Source: DASYTH01 sp035942955
GTDB taxonomy: Bacteria > Actinomycetota > Actinomycetes > Mycobacteriales > Pseudonocardiaceae
Length of the DNA stretch: 64,000 nucleotides
Assembly (NCBI RefSeq): GCF_035942955.1
Contig: NZ_DASZCQ010000042.1
Span: 1 to 64,000, forward strand
Reading direction: 5' to 3'
Every line of letters begins with the position of its first letter. Position 1 is the stretch's first letter. The notes under the pieces are model-generated. The model did no database searches, was not told the origin of the DNA, and saw nothing but the letters and a program-made list of their open reading frames with translations. Below, piece after piece: positions 15,964-25,044 of this stretch. The position numbers were made by a program, and so were the translations under genes.

Positions 15964-17109
15964 ATGCGGGTACTGCGCCGCGGCGATGGGGGGCCAGCCG
16001 TTGCCGAGGTTCGGTCGACACTCGCGGCGCTCGGGTTGTTACCGCCGGCGAACGGAAACGGGACCGGGCACGAGTTCGACCCCGCCATGGAGCACGCGGT
16101 GCGCGCCTTCCAGCAGCAGCGCGGGCTGATCACCGACGGCGTCGTCGGCCCCACCACGTACCGGGCGCTGCGCGACGCCACCTACCAGCTCGGCGCCCGC
16201 CCGCTGGCGTTCCTCATCTCCACCCCGGTGAGCGGCGACGACGTGCTCGACCTGCAGAACAAGCTGCTCGAGCTGGGCTACGACGCCGGCCGCCCGAACG
16301 GCATCTTCGGGGCCCAGACCGAGCAGGCGCTGCGCAACTTCCAGCGCGACTACGGCCTGACCGTCGACGGCATCTGCGGCGCCGAGACGGTCCGCGCGCT
16401 GCGCCAGCTGTCCCCCCGCACCCGCGGCGGCCGGCCGGTGCTGCTCCGCGAGCAGGAGCGGGTCCGGCGGGCCGGCCCGCGGCTGCGCGGCAAGCGGATC
16501 GTGATCGACCCCGGCCACGGCGGCCCGGACCCCGGCTCGTCGGTCGCCGGCCTCCGCGAGGCCGACCTGATGTGGGACCTGGCCCGCCGCCTCGAGGGCC
16601 GGATGGTCGCCACCGGCATGGAGGCCCTGCTGACCCGCGGCCCGAACCAGTGCCCGGACGAGGCCGAGCGCGCCCACTTCGCCAACGACGAGGGCGCCGA
16701 CCTGTTCCTGTCCCTGCACACCGACTCGAACCGGTCCCCGCTCGCACAGGGCGTGGCCAGCTTCCATTTCGGCACGGTCGGCGGGAACACGTCGACCCTC
16801 GGCGAGACGCTGGCCGGCTTCATTCAGCGCGAGCTGGCCGTGCGCACGGGCCTGCTGGACTGCCGGACCCACCCGAAGACCTGGGACACCCTGCGCCTCA
16901 CCCGCTGCCCGGCCGTGCGCGTCGAGATCGGCTACCTGACCAACCCCGACGACCGCAGGCGCCTTGCCGACGCCGCGTTCCGCGATGTCGTCGCCGAGGG
17001 CATCCTGGTGGCGGTCAAGCGGCTCTACCTGCTCGGCGAGAACGACCAGCCCACCGGCACGTTCACCTTCGCCGACGTGCTGCGCCACGAGCTGGCCAAG
17101 GCGGAGTAG
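15964..17109 (+). CDS. cwlM: CwlM-like peptidoglycan-binding amidase homologue
   Basis: A 381-aa protein with two N-terminal peptidoglycan-binding (PGBD) repeats (about residues 1-70 and 80-145; FDPAMEHAVRAFQQQRGL and FGAQTEQALRNFQRDYGL). An Amidase_3 domain follows. The predicted Zn ligands and catalytic residues are in place: DPGHGG, LREADL, LSLHTDSN and VEIGYLTN. In mycobacteria CwlM is an essential cytoplasmic phosphoprotein that activates MurA rather than a secreted hydrolase. The absence of a signal peptide here fits that role. The ATG at 15964 is preferred over an upstream GTG because PGBD similarity begins immediately. Confidence 0.9.
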   Translation: MRVLRRGDGGPAVAEVRSTLAALGLLPPANGNGTGHEFDPAMEHAVRAFQQQRGLITDGVVGPTTYRALRDATYQLGARPLAFLISTPVSGDDVLDLQNKLLELGYDAGRPNGIFGAQTEQALRNFQRDYGLTVDGICGAETVRALRQLSPRTRGGRPVLLREQERVRRAGPRLRGKRIVIDPGHGGPDPGSSVAGLREADLMWDLARRLEGRMVATGMEALLTRGPNQCPDEAERAHFANDEGADLFLSLHTDSNRSPLAQGVASFHFGTVGGNTSTLGETLAGFIQRELAVRTGLLDCRTHPKTWDTLRLTRCPAVRVEIGYLTNPDDRRRLADAAFRDVVAEGILVAVKRLYLLGENDQPTGTFTFADVLRHELAKAE

Positions 17110-17117
17110 CCGCCGGC

Positions 17118-17747
17118 TCAGCGCTGCAGCGCGGGGGAGGCCGTGCTCACCGTCACGGTGCCGAGTAGGCGCTCGAGGGCGGCCTCGACGTCTTCCTTCC
17201 AGGACAGCGCGGTGCGTAGCTCAAGGCGCAGCCGGGGCCAGCGGGCGTGCGGGCGAACGGTCTTGAAGCCGACCCGCAGCAGGAAGTCGGCGGGGACCAC
17301 GCAGGAGGAGGAAGCCTCGGCGGGCTGGGCGTCGCCGAAGGCCTCGATGGCTTTGACGCCGCGCCGGGTGAGGTCCTTGGCGACGGCCTGGACGAGCATG
17401 CGGCCGAGCCCGCCGCCGCGGAACTCGGGCAGGACGTGGAAGCCGGTGAGCACGACGGCGTCCGGGCTGACCGGGGACGTGGGGAACGCCGAGGCGCGCG
17501 GTACGGCGTTGGGTGGGGCGTAGAGGACGAATCCCACCGGGAGCTTGTCGCTGTAGACCACGCGGCCGCAGGAGCCCCATTCGAGCAGGACGCTGGAGAC
17601 CCAGGCCTCCTTCTCCAGCTCGGTGGTGCCGAACTCCTCGGCCTGCTCCTTTAGGTGCGGGGCGAGCTCCCAGAACACGCACGACCGGCAGTGCTTGGGC
17701 AGATCCTCGAGGTTGTCCAGCGTGACGCCAACCACGCGTCGCGACAC
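17118..17747 (-). CDS. GNAT-family N-acetyltransferase
   Basis: A 209-aa GCN5-related acetyltransferase, equivalent in position to Rv3916c. The acetyl-CoA loop is EFRGGGLGRMLVQAV, preceded by the beta strand VVLTGFHVLPEF. A CRSCVFWE motif near the N-terminus (Cys-x2-Cys) is a feature of this actinobacterial subfamily. The substrate is unknown. It is convergent with cwlM, with 8 nt between them. It starts at GTG behind GGGGAGG. Confidence 0.82.
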   Translation of the reverse strand: MSRRVVGVTLDNLEDLPKHCRSCVFWELAPHLKEQAEEFGTTELEKEAWVSSVLLEWGSCGRVVYSDKLPVGFVLYAPPNAVPRASAFPTSPVSPDAVVLTGFHVLPEFRGGGLGRMLVQAVAKDLTRRGVKAIEAFGDAQPAEASSSCVVPADFLLRVGFKTVRPHARWPRLRLELRTALSWKEDVEAALERLLGTVTVSTASPALQR

Positions 17748-17932
17748 ATGACCTCCCCGAACCGCATCCGACCGCGCCTCGCGTGCAATTCGATCGCGCG
17801 CTGGCAGCAGGAGACGCGCGCTTTCCGCAAGACAGGATATGCCCGAGTGGACTCAACCGGAACTACCCGGAGGCGGATACCCCATCCAGTTAAGGTGGGA
17901 GCAATTGCCAGGACATTCGCCACGGAGCCGGT

Positions 17933-19252
17933 ATGAGCACACCCGGATGGCCACCCGAAAGGCTGGGGGCGCGCAGCCTCGACCCACATCTGCACCGGTA
18001 CGCGGCCAGGGCCGCGGGCATGACCGCCTCCGAGGTGCGGGCGCTGTTCGCGGTGGCCAGCCGGCCCGAGGTGGTGTCGCTGGCCGGCGGCATGCCCAAC
18101 CTGGCCGCCCTCCCGCTGGACTCGATCGCCGCCGAGGTGGCCGGCTCGATCAGCCGGGACGGGCAGGTGGCGCTGCAGTACGGCTCTGCGCACGGCCTGC
18201 CCGAGCTGCGCGAGCAGATCAGCGAGGTCATGGCGCTGGAAGGGGTGACGGGGCACCCGGACGACCTGGTGGTCACGGTCGGCTCGCAGATGGGGCTGGA
18301 CATGGTGACCCGGATCTTCTGCGACCCCGGCGACGTGGTGCTCGCCGAGGGGCCGTCCTACGTCGGCGCGTTGGGCAGCTTCGCGGCCTACCAGACGAAC
18401 GTGCTGCACGTCGAGATGGACGACGAGGGGCTGGCGCCGGAGGCGCTGCGGGCCGCGCTGGCCGCGGCCGAGGCGAACGGGCGCCGGGTCAAGTTCCTGT
18501 ACACGATCCCGAACTTCCACAATCCGGCCGGCACCACGCTGGCCGTGCGCAGGCGGGCCGAGGTGCTCGACATCTGCGCCCGGCACGGGGTGCTGGTGGT
18601 CGAGGACAACCCGTACGGCCTGCTCGGCTTCGACGGGCAGACGTATCCGGCGCTGCGCTCGATGGACGCCGACAACGTGGTGTACCTGGGCTCGTTCTCC
18701 AAGACCTTCGCCCCGGGCCTGCGGGTCGGCTGGGTACTGGCGCCGCACGCGGTCCGGGAGAAGCTCATGCTGGCCGCCGAGGCCGCGACGCTGTGCCCCC
18801 CGACGCTCAACCAGATGATCGTCTCGCGGTACCTGACCACCCATGACTGGAAGGGACAGATCAAGTCCTTCCAGCAGGCCTACCGGGAACGGCGGGACGC
18901 GATGCTGGCCGCGCTCGAGCAGCACATGCCGGCCGGCTGCACCTGGACCAGACCGGACGGCGGCTTCTTCGTCTGGATGACCGTCCCGGAAGGCGTTGAC
19001 ACCAAAGCAATGTTGCCCCGAGCGGTCACCGCAAGGGTCGCTTACGTGTCCGGAACGGGTTTCTACGCCGATGGGTTGGGCAGCCGCCAAATGCGACTGT
19101 CCTTTTGCTACCCGACGCCGGAGCGCATCCGGGAGGGCGTCCGCCGGCTCGCCACCGTGCTCGCCGAGGAGCTCGAGCTGTTCGACACGTTCGGGCCAGC
19201 GGCGCTGCGAGCCGGGTCCGGTCCACAAGTGCCGGCACCGGACACCGCATAG
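17933..19252 (+). CDS. PLP-dependent aminotransferase (fold type I)
   Basis: A 439-aa class I/II aminotransferase of the type related to 2-aminoadipate aminotransferases and MocR C-terminal domains, without a DNA-binding domain. The PLP lysine lies in YLGSFSKTFAPGLRVGW. Other signatures are SLAGGMPNL near the N-terminus, YGSAHGLPELR, TIPNFHNPAG and DGGFFVWM. The substrate cannot be read from the sequence. It is followed at a short distance by a D-Ala-D-Ala-ligase-like gene, so a role in amino-acid supply for the cell wall is possible. The ATG at 17933 has GGAG 5 nt upstream. Confidence 0.88.
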   Translation: MSTPGWPPERLGARSLDPHLHRYAARAAGMTASEVRALFAVASRPEVVSLAGGMPNLAALPLDSIAAEVAGSISRDGQVALQYGSAHGLPELREQISEVMALEGVTGHPDDLVVTVGSQMGLDMVTRIFCDPGDVVLAEGPSYVGALGSFAAYQTNVLHVEMDDEGLAPEALRAALAAAEANGRRVKFLYTIPNFHNPAGTTLAVRRRAEVLDICARHGVLVVEDNPYGLLGFDGQTYPALRSMDADNVVYLGSFSKTFAPGLRVGWVLAPHAVREKLMLAAEAATLCPPTLNQMIVSRYLTTHDWKGQIKSFQQAYRERRDAMLAALEQHMPAGCTWTRPDGGFFVWMTVPEGVDTKAMLPRAVTARVAYVSGTGFYADGLGSRQMRLSFCYPTPERIREGVRRLATVLAEELELFDTFGPAALRAGSGPQVPAPDTA

Positions 19253-19315
19253 ATCTCTTACCTTGCAAGGAAAATCTATCCGTCCGCTGTGTACGGACAC
19301 TTCGGAGAGGCCAGG

Positions 19316-20284
19316 ATGTCCGATCGTTTCGTGGCGGTGCTCGCCGGGGGACTGACCCACGAGCGCGATGTCTCACTCCGGTCCGGCCGGCGGCTGTCCG
19401 CCGCGCTGCGCACGGCCGGGATCACCGTGGAGGAGTGGGACGCGGACTCCTCGCTCATGTCGCGGCTGCACGAGCGGCGGCCCGACGCCGTCGTGATCGC
19501 CCTGCACGGCGACCAGGGCGAGGGCGGTTCGATCCAGACCGTGCTGGAGCTGGTCGGGGTGCCGTTCGTCGGGGCCGACTCGCACGCCTGCCGCCGGGCG
19601 TGGGACAAGCCGACCGCGAAGGCCGAACTGGCCCGCGCCGGACTGGCCACGCCGGACTGGGTGGTGCTGCCGCAGAGCACGTTCCGCGAGCTCGGCGCGC
19701 AGGCCGTACTTGCCGCCATGGTCGACCGGCTCGGCCTGCCGATGATGCTCAAGCCGGACCAGAGCGGATCGGCGCTGGGCGCCCAGCTGGTCCGGCACGC
19801 CACCGAGCTGCCCGCGGCGATGGTCGACTGCCTGGCGTACGGGAACACGGTGCTCGCCGAGCGGTTCGTGGCGGGCGCCGAGGTGGCGGTCGCCGTGATC
19901 GAGGACGAGGACGGGCCGGTGGCGCTGCCCGCGGTGGAGATCGTTCCGGAGAGCGGGGTCTACGACTACACGGCCCGGTACACCGCCGGGCTGACCGACT
20001 TCCACACGCCGGCCCGGCTCACCTCCGCCGCGGCGACCGCGGTGGCCGAGCTCGCCGTCGCCGCCCACCGGCTGCTCGGCCTGCGCGACGTGTCCCGGAC
20101 GGACGCGATCGTGGCCGAGGACGGGACGGTCTACTTCCTGGAGGCCAACTCCTCGCCCGGCCTCACCGAGACCTCGCTGCTGCCCATGGCGATCGAGGCG
20201 GCCGGCAAGTCACTCGGCGACATCTACGCAGCCCTCGTCGAGCGCGCCATCGCCCGCGCCCGCAGCTCAGCACCGTCACCGTGA
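19316..20284 (+). CDS. D-alanine-D-alanine ligase family protein
   Basis: A 322-aa ATP-grasp enzyme related to Ddl, which joins two D-Ala for peptidoglycan. It shows VLAGGLTHERDVSLRSGR, VVIALHGDQGEGGSIQ, PFVGADSHACRRAWDKP, and the C-terminal metal/ATP site YFLEANSSPGLTETSL (VNTxPGxTxxS in true Ddl). The changed VNTLPG motif means it could join other amino acids. The ATG at 19316 with GGAGAGG upstream is preferred to a GTG at 19289. It probably shares a transcript with the aminotransferase upstream. Confidence 0.82.
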   Translation: MSDRFVAVLAGGLTHERDVSLRSGRRLSAALRTAGITVEEWDADSSLMSRLHERRPDAVVIALHGDQGEGGSIQTVLELVGVPFVGADSHACRRAWDKPTAKAELARAGLATPDWVVLPQSTFRELGAQAVLAAMVDRLGLPMMLKPDQSGSALGAQLVRHATELPAAMVDCLAYGNTVLAERFVAGAEVAVAVIEDEDGPVALPAVEIVPESGVYDYTARYTAGLTDFHTPARLTSAAATAVAELAVAAHRLLGLRDVSRTDAIVAEDGTVYFLEANSSPGLTETSLLPMAIEAAGKSLGDIYAALVERAIARARSSAPSP

Positions 20285-20433
20285 CGAAACGACCCTAGGT
20301 AAACCTGTGGCGGTCTTGGGGCCTGCCAAGCGCACCTCAGGGGACCGTGACGGCACCCAGCCACATTCAACCTGACATCCGCACTATCGGCTGGACGGCA
20401 ACGACAGCAGTGAAATTCGGAGAGGCGGATCAG

Positions 20434-21384
20434 TTAATTCCGGGGAGGCGGACTGGTCATGAGGTCCACGATCCGCTCCAGGTCCTCGACCGAGCCGAAC
20501 TCGACCACGATCCGGCCCTTGCGGCGACCCAGCTCGACCTTCACCCGGGTGTCGAACGTGTCCGACAGCCGCTCGGCGACGTCCTGCAGGCCGGGTGCCT
20601 GGATCGGCTTGCGGGCCGGGGGCTTGGGCTTGGCGGACGGCGCGTTCTTGGCGAGGGTGACCGCCTCCTCGGTGGCCCGGACGGACAGCCCCTCGGCCAC
20701 GATTCGGCCGGCGAGCTCCTCCTGGGTGTCCGGGTCCTCTAGCGCGAGCAGGGCGCGGGCGTGCCCGGCCGAGAGCACGCCGGCGGCGACCCGACGCTGC
20801 ACCGGCAGGGGGAGCTTGAGCAGCCGGATGGTGTTGGTGATCACCGGGCGGCTGCGGCCGATGCGGTCGGCGAGCTGCTCGTGGGTCACGTTGAACTCGC
20901 CGAGCAGCTGCTGGTACGCGGCCGCCTCCTCCAGCGGGTTCAGCTGCACCCGGTGGATGTTCTCCAGCAGGGCGTCGCGCAGCATGGCGTCGTCGGCGGT
21001 CTGCCGGACGATTGCCGGGATCACCGTGAGCCCTGCCCGCTGGGCGGCCCGCAGCCGGCGCTCGCCCATGACGAGCTCGTAACGGTCGCCGTCCAGCTCG
21101 CGCACCACGATCGGCTGCATGAGGCCGAACTCGCGGATCGAGTGCTCCAGCTCGGCGAGCGCCTCCTCGTCGAAGACCTGGCGCGGCTGCTTGGGGTTGG
21201 ACCTGACCGAGTCGGTCGGTACCTCACGGTAGACCGCCCCGGCGACCGACCCGCTCGGCGAACCCGGCTCGGCCGCTCCGTTCGCCGGCCCCTGCGGCGT
21301 CGGCAACCGGACCGTGCCCTCGGGCCCGGCCGTGATCAACGCGGCCAGCCCGCGACCAAGGCCGCCCTTGCGCTCGGCACTCAC
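20434..21384 (-). CDS. parB: Chromosome partitioning protein ParB
   Basis: A 316-aa CTP-dependent DNA clamp that loads at parS and spreads to organise the origin. It begins MSAERKGGLGRGLAALI. The CTP-binding N-domain has SNPKQPRQVF and VMGERRLRAAQRAGL. The box ENIHRVQLNPLEEAAAYQQL is followed by the parS-reading helix-turn-helix (FNVTHEQLADRIGRSRPVIT). A C-terminal dimer domain ends the protein. Two parS sites lie within 2 kb. It is downstream of parA in a leftward cluster. Confidence 0.96.
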   Translation of the reverse strand: MSAERKGGLGRGLAALITAGPEGTVRLPTPQGPANGAAEPGSPSGSVAGAVYREVPTDSVRSNPKQPRQVFDEEALAELEHSIREFGLMQPIVVRELDGDRYELVMGERRLRAAQRAGLTVIPAIVRQTADDAMLRDALLENIHRVQLNPLEEAAAYQQLLGEFNVTHEQLADRIGRSRPVITNTIRLLKLPLPVQRRVAAGVLSAGHARALLALEDPDTQEELAGRIVAEGLSVRATEEAVTLAKNAPSAKPKPPARKPIQAPGLQDVAERLSDTFDTRVKVELGRRKGRIVVEFGSVEDLERIVDLMTSPPPRN

Positions 21385-21541
21385 TTGGCGACGACCTCCT
21401 TTTCGCGACCTTGCGCGCGGCGGTATCCCGCCTGCAGGGCCTCGCCCTCAGCCGCGCGGGTAGGCCGATTGGGCCCTGCCACCGCGATTGCGGGCCTTCG
21501 GCCCAGGGGCGCACTCTGTGGTCGCCTTGACGGCCACGACG

Positions 21542-22423
21542 TCATTTGGCAACTTCCTCCTTTGCCGCACCGCGCTCGGCCATCTCACGGGCCGCGTCGA
21601 GGTAGCTCAACGCGCCGCGCGAGCCGGGGTCGTAGGCGAGCACGGTCTGCCCGAAACCGGGCGCCTCCGACACCTTCACGCTGCGCGGGATCACGGTCTT
21701 CAGCACGGTGTCACCGAAGTGCCGGCGAACCTCCGCGGTCACCTGGTCGGCCAGCTTGGTTCGGCCGTCGTACATCGTCAGCAGGATGGTCGACACCCAC
21801 AGGTTCCGGTTGAGATGGCCCTGAACGAGCTCGATGTTGTTCAGCAGCTGGCTGAGCCCCTCCAGCGCGTAGTACTCACACTGGATCGGGATGAAGACCT
21901 CCTCGGCCGCCACCATCGCGTTCACCGTGAGCAGGCCGAGCGACGGCGGGCAGTCGATGAACACGTAGTCCGGACTGATCTGGTCGAGCGCCTCCGCGGT
22001 GAGCGCCTCCTTCAGCCGGGCCTCGCGCGCGGTCATCGACACGAGCTCGATCTCGGCGCCGGCGAGGTCGATGGTCGCGGGCACGCAGTAGAGGTTGTGC
22101 GACTGGTCGCTCACCACGGCGGCGTCGGCCAGCGACACCTCGCCCAGCAGGGCCTCGTAGATCGACGGCGTTCCGGACCGGTGCTCCACGCCCAGCGCCG
22201 TGCTCGCATTGCCCTGGGGGTCGAGGTCGATGACGAGTACCCGCAGACCGTTCAGCGCCATGGCGGCGGCCAGGTTGACCGCGCTGGTGGTCTTGCCGAC
22301 GCCGCCCTTCTGGTTGGCGACGGTGAGCATGCGCCGGCGGGTGGGCCGGGGGAACGGGGCGCTCGGGTGCAGCACCCGGGTCGCGCGCTCGGCCTCCTCG
22401 GCGATGGGGGTCCAACCGGTCAT
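21542..22423 (-). CDS. parA: Chromosome partitioning ATPase ParA
   Basis: A deviant-Walker ATPase that works with ParB to move origins apart. The P-loop is ANQKGGVGKTTSAVNLAAAM, Walker A' and B are LVIDLDPQGNASTALG and YVFIDCPPSLG. With the ATG at 22423 it is 293 aa. The frame stays open upstream to a TTG at 22501. Mycobacterial ParA includes a VSRET segment encoded by a parS site, and the same segment (DVSRETL) is present here in that extension. The true start may therefore be upstream, overlapping the end of rsmG. Confidence 0.95.
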   Translation of the reverse strand: MTGWTPIAEEAERATRVLHPSAPFPRPTRRRMLTVANQKGGVGKTTSAVNLAAAMALNGLRVLVIDLDPQGNASTALGVEHRSGTPSIYEALLGEVSLADAAVVSDQSHNLYCVPATIDLAGAEIELVSMTAREARLKEALTAEALDQISPDYVFIDCPPSLGLLTVNAMVAAEEVFIPIQCEYYALEGLSQLLNNIELVQGHLNRNLWVSTILLTMYDGRTKLADQVTAEVRRHFGDTVLKTVIPRSVKVSEAPGFGQTVLAYDPGSRGALSYLDAAREMAERGAAKEEVAK

Positions 22424-22451
22424 CGGCCAGCACACCCCCGCTCCGTCGAGC

Positions 22452-22465
22452 GTTTCACGTGAAAC
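22452..22465. promoter_or_regulatory. parS: parS site 1
   Basis: GTTTCACGTGAAAC is the perfect 14-bp core of the bacterial parS palindrome bound by ParB. It lies between rsmG and parA, and in the parA frame it encodes VSRET. Confidence 0.95.
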
Positions 22466-22469
22466 ATCC

Positions 22470-23141
22470 TTACCGGTCCTTCCTCGTCCGCCGGTTGGCA
22501 ACGATCACGACCGTCGCCGGATCGTCCAGCACTCCCACTCCACAGCTCTCTATCCGCGGCTCGCCACCGCCGGCGCGAGTCACCGCCTGGCGGTCGCGGG
22601 CCAGCTCCTCCGCCGCGCTTGCCCCCTTCATGGCGATGAGCACGCCGCCCGGCCGCAGCAGCGGGAGGCTCCACTCACACAGCTTGGCCAGTGGAGCGAC
22701 CGCGCGCGCGATGACGACATCGGCACCACCGATCCGTCGCTTGATGGCCGGCTCCTCGGCGCGACCGCGAACCACGGCCACACCCAACTCGAGGACCCGT
22801 GCGACATGCTCGAGCCATTCAACCCTACGGGCCATCGACTCCAGAAGTGTGATCGCCAGATCCGGTCGGGCGATCGCGAGGGGGATGCCCGGGAGCCCGG
22901 CCCCAGAACCCAGATCGACCACCCGGGCGGTGTGCGGCACCCGCTCACCGATGACCGCCGAGTTGAGCAGGTGCCGATCCCAGAGCCGCTCGACCTCACG
23001 CGGGCCGATCAGTCCCCGCTCAATTCCATGCTCCGCGAGCAGCTCGGCGTACGCGACGGCGCGCGGCAGGTCGGCGCCGAACAACGCCTCCGCGGCCGGC
23101 GGCACCCGCTCAGCCATGCGCACTGCTCTCTCGCCGCCCAC
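22470..23141 (-). CDS. rsmG: 16S rRNA (guanine-N7) methyltransferase RsmG/GidB
   Basis: A 223-aa SAM-dependent methyltransferase that modifies the 530-loop guanine (G527 in E. coli) of 16S rRNA. Loss gives low-level streptomycin resistance. The SAM-binding motif is VVDLGSGAGLPGIPLAI, preceded by LWDRHLLNS. It starts at GTG 23141, with a more conservative ATG at 23117 also in frame. It sits between jag and parA, as in most actinobacteria, and a parS site lies just upstream. Confidence 0.93.
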   Translation of the reverse strand: MGGERAVRMAERVPPAAEALFGADLPRAVAYAELLAEHGIERGLIGPREVERLWDRHLLNSAVIGERVPHTARVVDLGSGAGLPGIPLAIARPDLAITLLESMARRVEWLEHVARVLELGVAVVRGRAEEPAIKRRIGGADVVIARAVAPLAKLCEWSLPLLRPGGVLIAMKGASAAEELARDRQAVTRAGGGEPRIESCGVGVLDDPATVVIVANRRTRKDR

Positions 23142-23156
23142 CGATCCGCTCCCGAC

Positions 23157-23170
23157 GTTTCACGTGAAAC
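23157..23170. promoter_or_regulatory. parS: parS site 2
   Basis: A second perfect GTTTCACGTGAAAC, 16 nt upstream of the rsmG start, 0.7 kb from site 1. Confidence 0.95.
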
Positions 23171-23202
23171 CGCTCAGTCAGATTCTTCCCGATAACCTCA
23201 CA

Positions 23203-23237
23203 CAGAAACGCGGCCCGCCGAAGCGGACCGCGTTCTG
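23203..23237 (-). terminator. Hairpin downstream of jag
   Basis: A long, nearly perfect inverted repeat (23203-23218 with 23223-23237, 4-nt loop) lies 14 nt after the jag stop. It is followed on the minus strand by a few T residues within mixed sequence. It may end the rpmH-jag transcript before rsmG. Confidence 0.5.
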
Positions 23238-23250
23238 TTCCCGCAACGGG

Positions 23251-23823
23251 TCACGGCTGGGGGAAGACCACGACGCGCCGCCGCGGGTCCTCGCCCTCGC
23301 TCTCGCTGTGCACGCCCTGGATGGGGGCGACCGCGTCGTGCACGACCTTGCGCTCGAACGGCGTCATCGGCTGAAGCCGGATCCGCTCGCCACTGGACAG
23401 CACCTTCTCTGCGGTCGTCCTGCCGAGCTCGGTCAGCTCGCGCCGGCGGTCCGCCCGCCAGCCCGCGATGTCGAGCATCAGCCGGCTCCGGGCGCCGGTC
23501 TCCTGTTGGACCGCCAGCCGAGTCAGCTCCTGCAGCGCCTCGAGCACGTTTCCGCGCGGGCCGACGAGCTTCTCCAGGTCGTCGCCGCCGTCGATGCTCA
23601 CCACCGCTCGGCCGGCCTCGACGTCCAGGTCGATGTCGCCGTCGTAGTCGAGCAGGTCGAGAAGCCGCTCGAGGTAGTCACCCGCGATGTCGCCCTCCCG
23701 AACGAGCAGATCCTCGTTCGCGCCGGGGGTGGGGTCCTGGTCGTCGGACCCCGGTTCTCCTTCGCCCTCGCCGTTCGCCGCCGCCTCCAGCTCGACGTCC
23801 GACTCCTGCACCGTTTCCGGCAC
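23251..23823 (-). CDS. jag: RNA-binding protein Jag/KhpB (KH and R3H domains)
   Basis: A 190-aa RNA-binding protein. The N-terminal 45 residues are acidic and probably disordered. A KH domain has the GxxG loop in LVGPRGNVLEALQ (about residues 87-100). The R3H domain is at the C-terminus (RIRLQPMTPFERKVVHDAV, then SEGEDPRRRVVV). It always follows yidC in this operon. In other bacteria KhpB binds many RNAs and affects cell elongation. Confidence 0.92.
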   Translation of the reverse strand: MPETVQESDVELEAAANGEGEGEPGSDDQDPTPGANEDLLVREGDIAGDYLERLLDLLDYDGDIDLDVEAGRAVVSIDGGDDLEKLVGPRGNVLEALQELTRLAVQQETGARSRLMLDIAGWRADRRRELTELGRTTAEKVLSSGERIRLQPMTPFERKVVHDAVAPIQGVHSESEGEDPRRRVVVFPQP

Positions 23824-23852
23824 GGCACTCTCCTCTCCAGGCCGACGTCCGC

Positions 23853-25040
23853 CTAGCGGTTCTTCCGACCTGACTTCCTGCTACGGGATCGGCCTGAGAT
23901 CAGACCGGGAATCTCGGTGCCGCCCTCGGTCGGCTTGTTGTTCACCGGCTTCGCGCCCGGCTGCTGCCTGGCTCGCGGTTTCGCGCCGGATTGCGGCTTC
24001 GCCCCAGGTTGGGGTTTCGCGCCCGTCGCGGGCTTCGCGCCCGTCGCGGGCTTCTTGGCGGCCGGTGGCTTCTTGACCGCCGGCGCGCCGTCACCCGAAC
24101 CGGCGCCGTCCTTGGCGGGGGTGTCGGCCTGCTCCTCGGAGCCGTCCATGGCCTTGGCCGAGCCGGCCGCGGCCGCCGGGCGCTTCTTCGCCTGGGCGGG
24201 CTTCTGCCCGGGCTTCGGGCCGAGCGCGGTGCGCTTCTCCTTGGCCGCGACCTTCTTCTCCTCGTCCTCGCGGTCGATCTTGCGGTACACCACCGCCTGC
24301 TGCATCAGCGTCCACGAGTTGTTGGCCAGCCAGTAGATCAGCAGGCCGATCGGGAACGGGAAGATCGCCGCGCCGATCGGGATGCCGATCGGGAACAGGT
24401 ACAGCATGACCTTGTTCATGATCGCGGTCTGCGGCGTCGCGGCGGCGGCGTTCTGCCGGGCGATCGAGTGCCGGCTGGTCAGGTGCGTGAGGAAGCCGGC
24501 GAGGATGGCCAGCGGCAGCGCCACCGCGATCACGGCGGGGCGGTTGGCGCCGAGCGACGTGATGTCCTGGATCGGCTGGGTGATCCAGTTGGACAGCCGG
24601 GCGCCGAACAGGTTGGCGTCCACGTAGGACTGCACGCCCTGGGCGTCGAAGAAGTAGTTCTCGGTCTTGCCGGGCTTGAACTCGCGCAGGACGTGGAACA
24701 GACCGATGAACACCGGGATCTGCAGCAGCATCGGCAGGCAGCCGCCGAGCGGGTTGAACCCGTGCTCGCGCTGGAGCTTCTGCATCTCCATGGTCTGCTT
24801 CTGCCGGTCGTTCTTGTACTTCTGCTGGATCTTCTTGATCTCCGGCGCCAGCTCCTGCATCTGCCGCATCGAGCGGACCTGCTTGACGAACAGCCGGAAC
24901 ATCAGCGCGCGCAGGGTGAAGACCAGGAACATGATCGCCAGCACCCAGGAGACTGCGCTCGACTCGCCGAACACGTGTCCGAAAACCCAGTGCCAGCACC
25001 AGAGGATGAACGACACCGGGTAATAGATGAAGTTGAGCAC
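23853..25040 (-). CDS. yidC: Membrane protein insertase YidC/Oxa1
   Basis: A 395-aa insertase that places proteins in the cytoplasmic membrane with or without Sec. It has the YidC2 core: a hydrophobic N-terminus, the cytoplasmic hairpin ELAPEIKKIQQKYKNDRQKQ, PLGGCLPMLLQIPVFIGLF, and two C-terminal helices (LPLAILAGFLT, IFPFPIGLLIYWLANN). The groove Arg is in LRALMFRLF. From residue 255 a long Lys/Ala/Pro/Gly-rich tail follows with tandem TGAKP, QPGAKP and QSGAKP units, probably for ribosome contact. It starts at GTG. Confidence 0.95.
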   Translation of the reverse strand: MLNFIYYPVSFILWCWHWVFGHVFGESSAVSWVLAIMFLVFTLRALMFRLFVKQVRSMRQMQELAPEIKKIQQKYKNDRQKQTMEMQKLQREHGFNPLGGCLPMLLQIPVFIGLFHVLREFKPGKTENYFFDAQGVQSYVDANLFGARLSNWITQPIQDITSLGANRPAVIAVALPLAILAGFLTHLTSRHSIARQNAAAATPQTAIMNKVMLYLFPIGIPIGAAIFPFPIGLLIYWLANNSWTLMQQAVVYRKIDREDEEKKVAAKEKRTALGPKPGQKPAQAKKRPAAAAGSAKAMDGSEEQADTPAKDGAGSGDGAPAVKKPPAAKKPATGAKPATGAKPQPGAKPQSGAKPRARQQPGAKPVNNKPTEGGTEIPGLISGRSRSRKSGRKNR

Positions 25041-25044
25041 GAAG

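Noticed and set aside
19253..19288. Palindrome CCTTGCAAGG between the aminotransferase and ligase genes as terminator or operator
   Set aside because: Only 10 bp with imperfect flanks and no T-run; could be chance.
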